NCBI GenBank assembly: GCA_024643705.1
Contig: JAHEML010000234.1
Coordinates: forward strand, 1 to 6,367
Direction: 5' to 3'
DNA from: Caldilineaceae bacterium
GTDB taxonomy: Bacteria; Chloroflexota; Anaerolineae; Caldilineales; Caldilineaceae
DNA length: 6,367 nt
Shown: positions 5,690-6,367 of the stretch, piece after piece
Position numbering within the stretch: the stretch's first letter is position 1
How the letters are laid out: every line of letters starts with the position of its first letter
Made by a program: the position numbers and the translations under genes
Notes under the pieces: model-generated
Seen by the model: only the letters and a program-made list of their open reading frames with translations
The model's database searches: none
What the model was told of the DNA's origin: nothing

Positions 5690-6367
5690 ATGGCCGAACG
5701 ACCCGCAGTCGAGACAGTCGTCACCCACCACACCATCTGGCAAGCCCTGACGGGCACTGTGCCCCCCCTGGCGTTGCCCCCCCTGCCCGTTACCCCCGCT
5801 TTGCTAGACAGCCGAGATGCGACACCAGGCGCGCTTTTTGTGGCCTTTGCCGGTGAAGCAACCGACGGTCACCGCTACACCGGGCAAGCCATGGCCAATG
5901 GGGCCGCTGTTGTCATCTGCGAGGAACGAGGGCTGGACTATCTGGGCGAGCAGAGTGCTCAAGTCATCCGCTGCGGGCTGGGGGATTCATCCAGCGATCT
6001 GCCTCTGCAAGACATTGTTGCCACTCTGCCCCTGGTCTATGTGGTCGAGAGCAGCCTGGAAGCGCTTCAACGTTTGGGGGCTTTTCAGCGGCTGCACCGG
6101 ACCAGTAAAGAACTACGAGTGGTGGGCATTACAGGCAGCGTAGGCAAAACCAGCACCAAAGAGTTGACAGCCGCGGTGTTGACCCAACGATACAAAACCC
6201 ACAAAACCCCCGGCAACTTGAACAGCGAGCAGGGCCTGCCCATGGCCTTGCTGGGCCTGGATAGTGCCCAAGAATACACGGTGTTGGAGATGGGCATGTA
6301 TGCCTTGGGCGAGATTAGCCGGTTGTGCCAATTGGCACGGCCCAGCATCGGGGTAGTGACAAATGTC
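5690..6367 (+). CDS. murF: MurF, UDP-MurNAc-tripeptide:D-Ala-D-Ala ligase (5' part, truncated by the window end)
   Basis: MurF is the cytoplasmic ATP-dependent ligase that adds D-Ala-D-Ala to the UDP-MurNAc-tripeptide, completing the pentapeptide precursor. Only the first 226 residues are in the window; the family is usually 450-480. Visible features are the N-terminal substrate domain LLDSRDATPGALFVAFAGE at 38-56, DGH at 59-61 and GAAVVICEE at 71-79; the P-loop GITGSVGKTST at 146-156 (Lys153); NLNSEQGLP at 176-184; EMGM at 200-203; and VVTNV at 222-226, just before the cut. The GNLN-x-x-x-GLP signature separates MurF from MurE. The P-loop reads GSVGKTST where GSNGKTTT is common. A Pro-rich stretch (24-35) lies over two C7 tracts. 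The start is the only ATG/GTG/TTG in the frame after the ftsI stop; the Shine-Dalgarno is weak (GGA, 9 nt upstream). The frame is the same as that of ftsI, with one TAA between them. No murE lies between ftsI and murF. Confidence 0.95.
   Translation, partial: MAERPAVETVVTHHTIWQALTGTVPPLALPPLPVTPALLDSRDATPGALFVAFAGEATDGHRYTGQAMANGAAVVICEERGLDYLGEQSAQVIRCGLGDSSSDLPLQDIVATLPLVYVVESSLEALQRLGAFQRLHRTSKELRVVGITGSVGKTSTKELTAAVLTQRYKTHKTPGNLNSEQGLPMALLGLDSAQEYTVLEMGMYALGEISRLCQLARPSIGVVTNV
5760..5785. repeat. Tandem C7 direct repeat early in murF
   Basis: The 11-bp word TGCCCCCCCTG occurs at 5760-5770 and 5775-5785, a 15-bp period that preserves the reading frame and encodes a P-P-L-A-L-P-P-L-P segment. 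Each copy contains a run of seven C. Such tracts are prone to polymerase slippage and to base-calling errors. As read here, the frame is intact across both copies. Confidence 0.75.

Overview
The window is a GC-rich chromosomal segment carrying the 5' part of a division and cell wall (dcw) cluster, all on the + strand: mraZ, rsmH (mraW), an ftsL-like gene, ftsI (class B penicillin-binding protein) and the first 226 codons of murF, which runs off the right edge. Upstream lies an unrelated hypothetical ORF. The best guess for the source is a Chloroflexota bacterium (Caldilinea/Anaerolineae type). This rests on my recall of similar proteins and gene order, namely the style of the upstream protein, an FtsL with a long C-terminal tail, and murF directly behind ftsI. 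It is an inference, not a database result.

Layout. 1-39: edge sequence with a stop codon. 40-1014: hypothetical protein, possibly a fragment of a longer gene. 1015-1384: 370-bp intergenic region with a 15-bp hairpin that probably ends the upstream transcript, then the control region of the dcw cluster. That region has three TGGGN boxes exactly 10 bp apart, the arrangement MraZ is known to bind, and a fourth box further down. 1385-1819: mraZ. 1820-2773: rsmH, beginning on the base after the mraZ stop. 2774-3084: 311-bp AT-richer gap inside the cluster, containing a 112-bp MITE-like palindromic repeat. 3085-3741: ftsL-like. 3752-5617: ftsI. 5618-5689: 72-nt gap. 5690-6367: murF, 5' part.

How the genes fit together. 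MraZ is the probable autoregulator of the cluster. RsmH methylates 16S rRNA. The FtsL-like protein and FtsI are membrane components of the septal peptidoglycan machinery. MurF makes the last cytoplasmic step of the pentapeptide precursor. The mraZ-rsmH and ftsL-ftsI pairs are tightly packed (0 and 10 nt), as expected for coupled translation. The repeat-bearing gap between rsmH and ftsL may split the cluster into two transcription units.

I see no new defence, mobile or metabolic system here. The points worth a second look are the phased MraZ boxes, the MITE-like element inside the operon, the Trp-rich tail of the FtsL-like protein, the absence of murE between ftsI and murF, and the unexplained upstream ORF.
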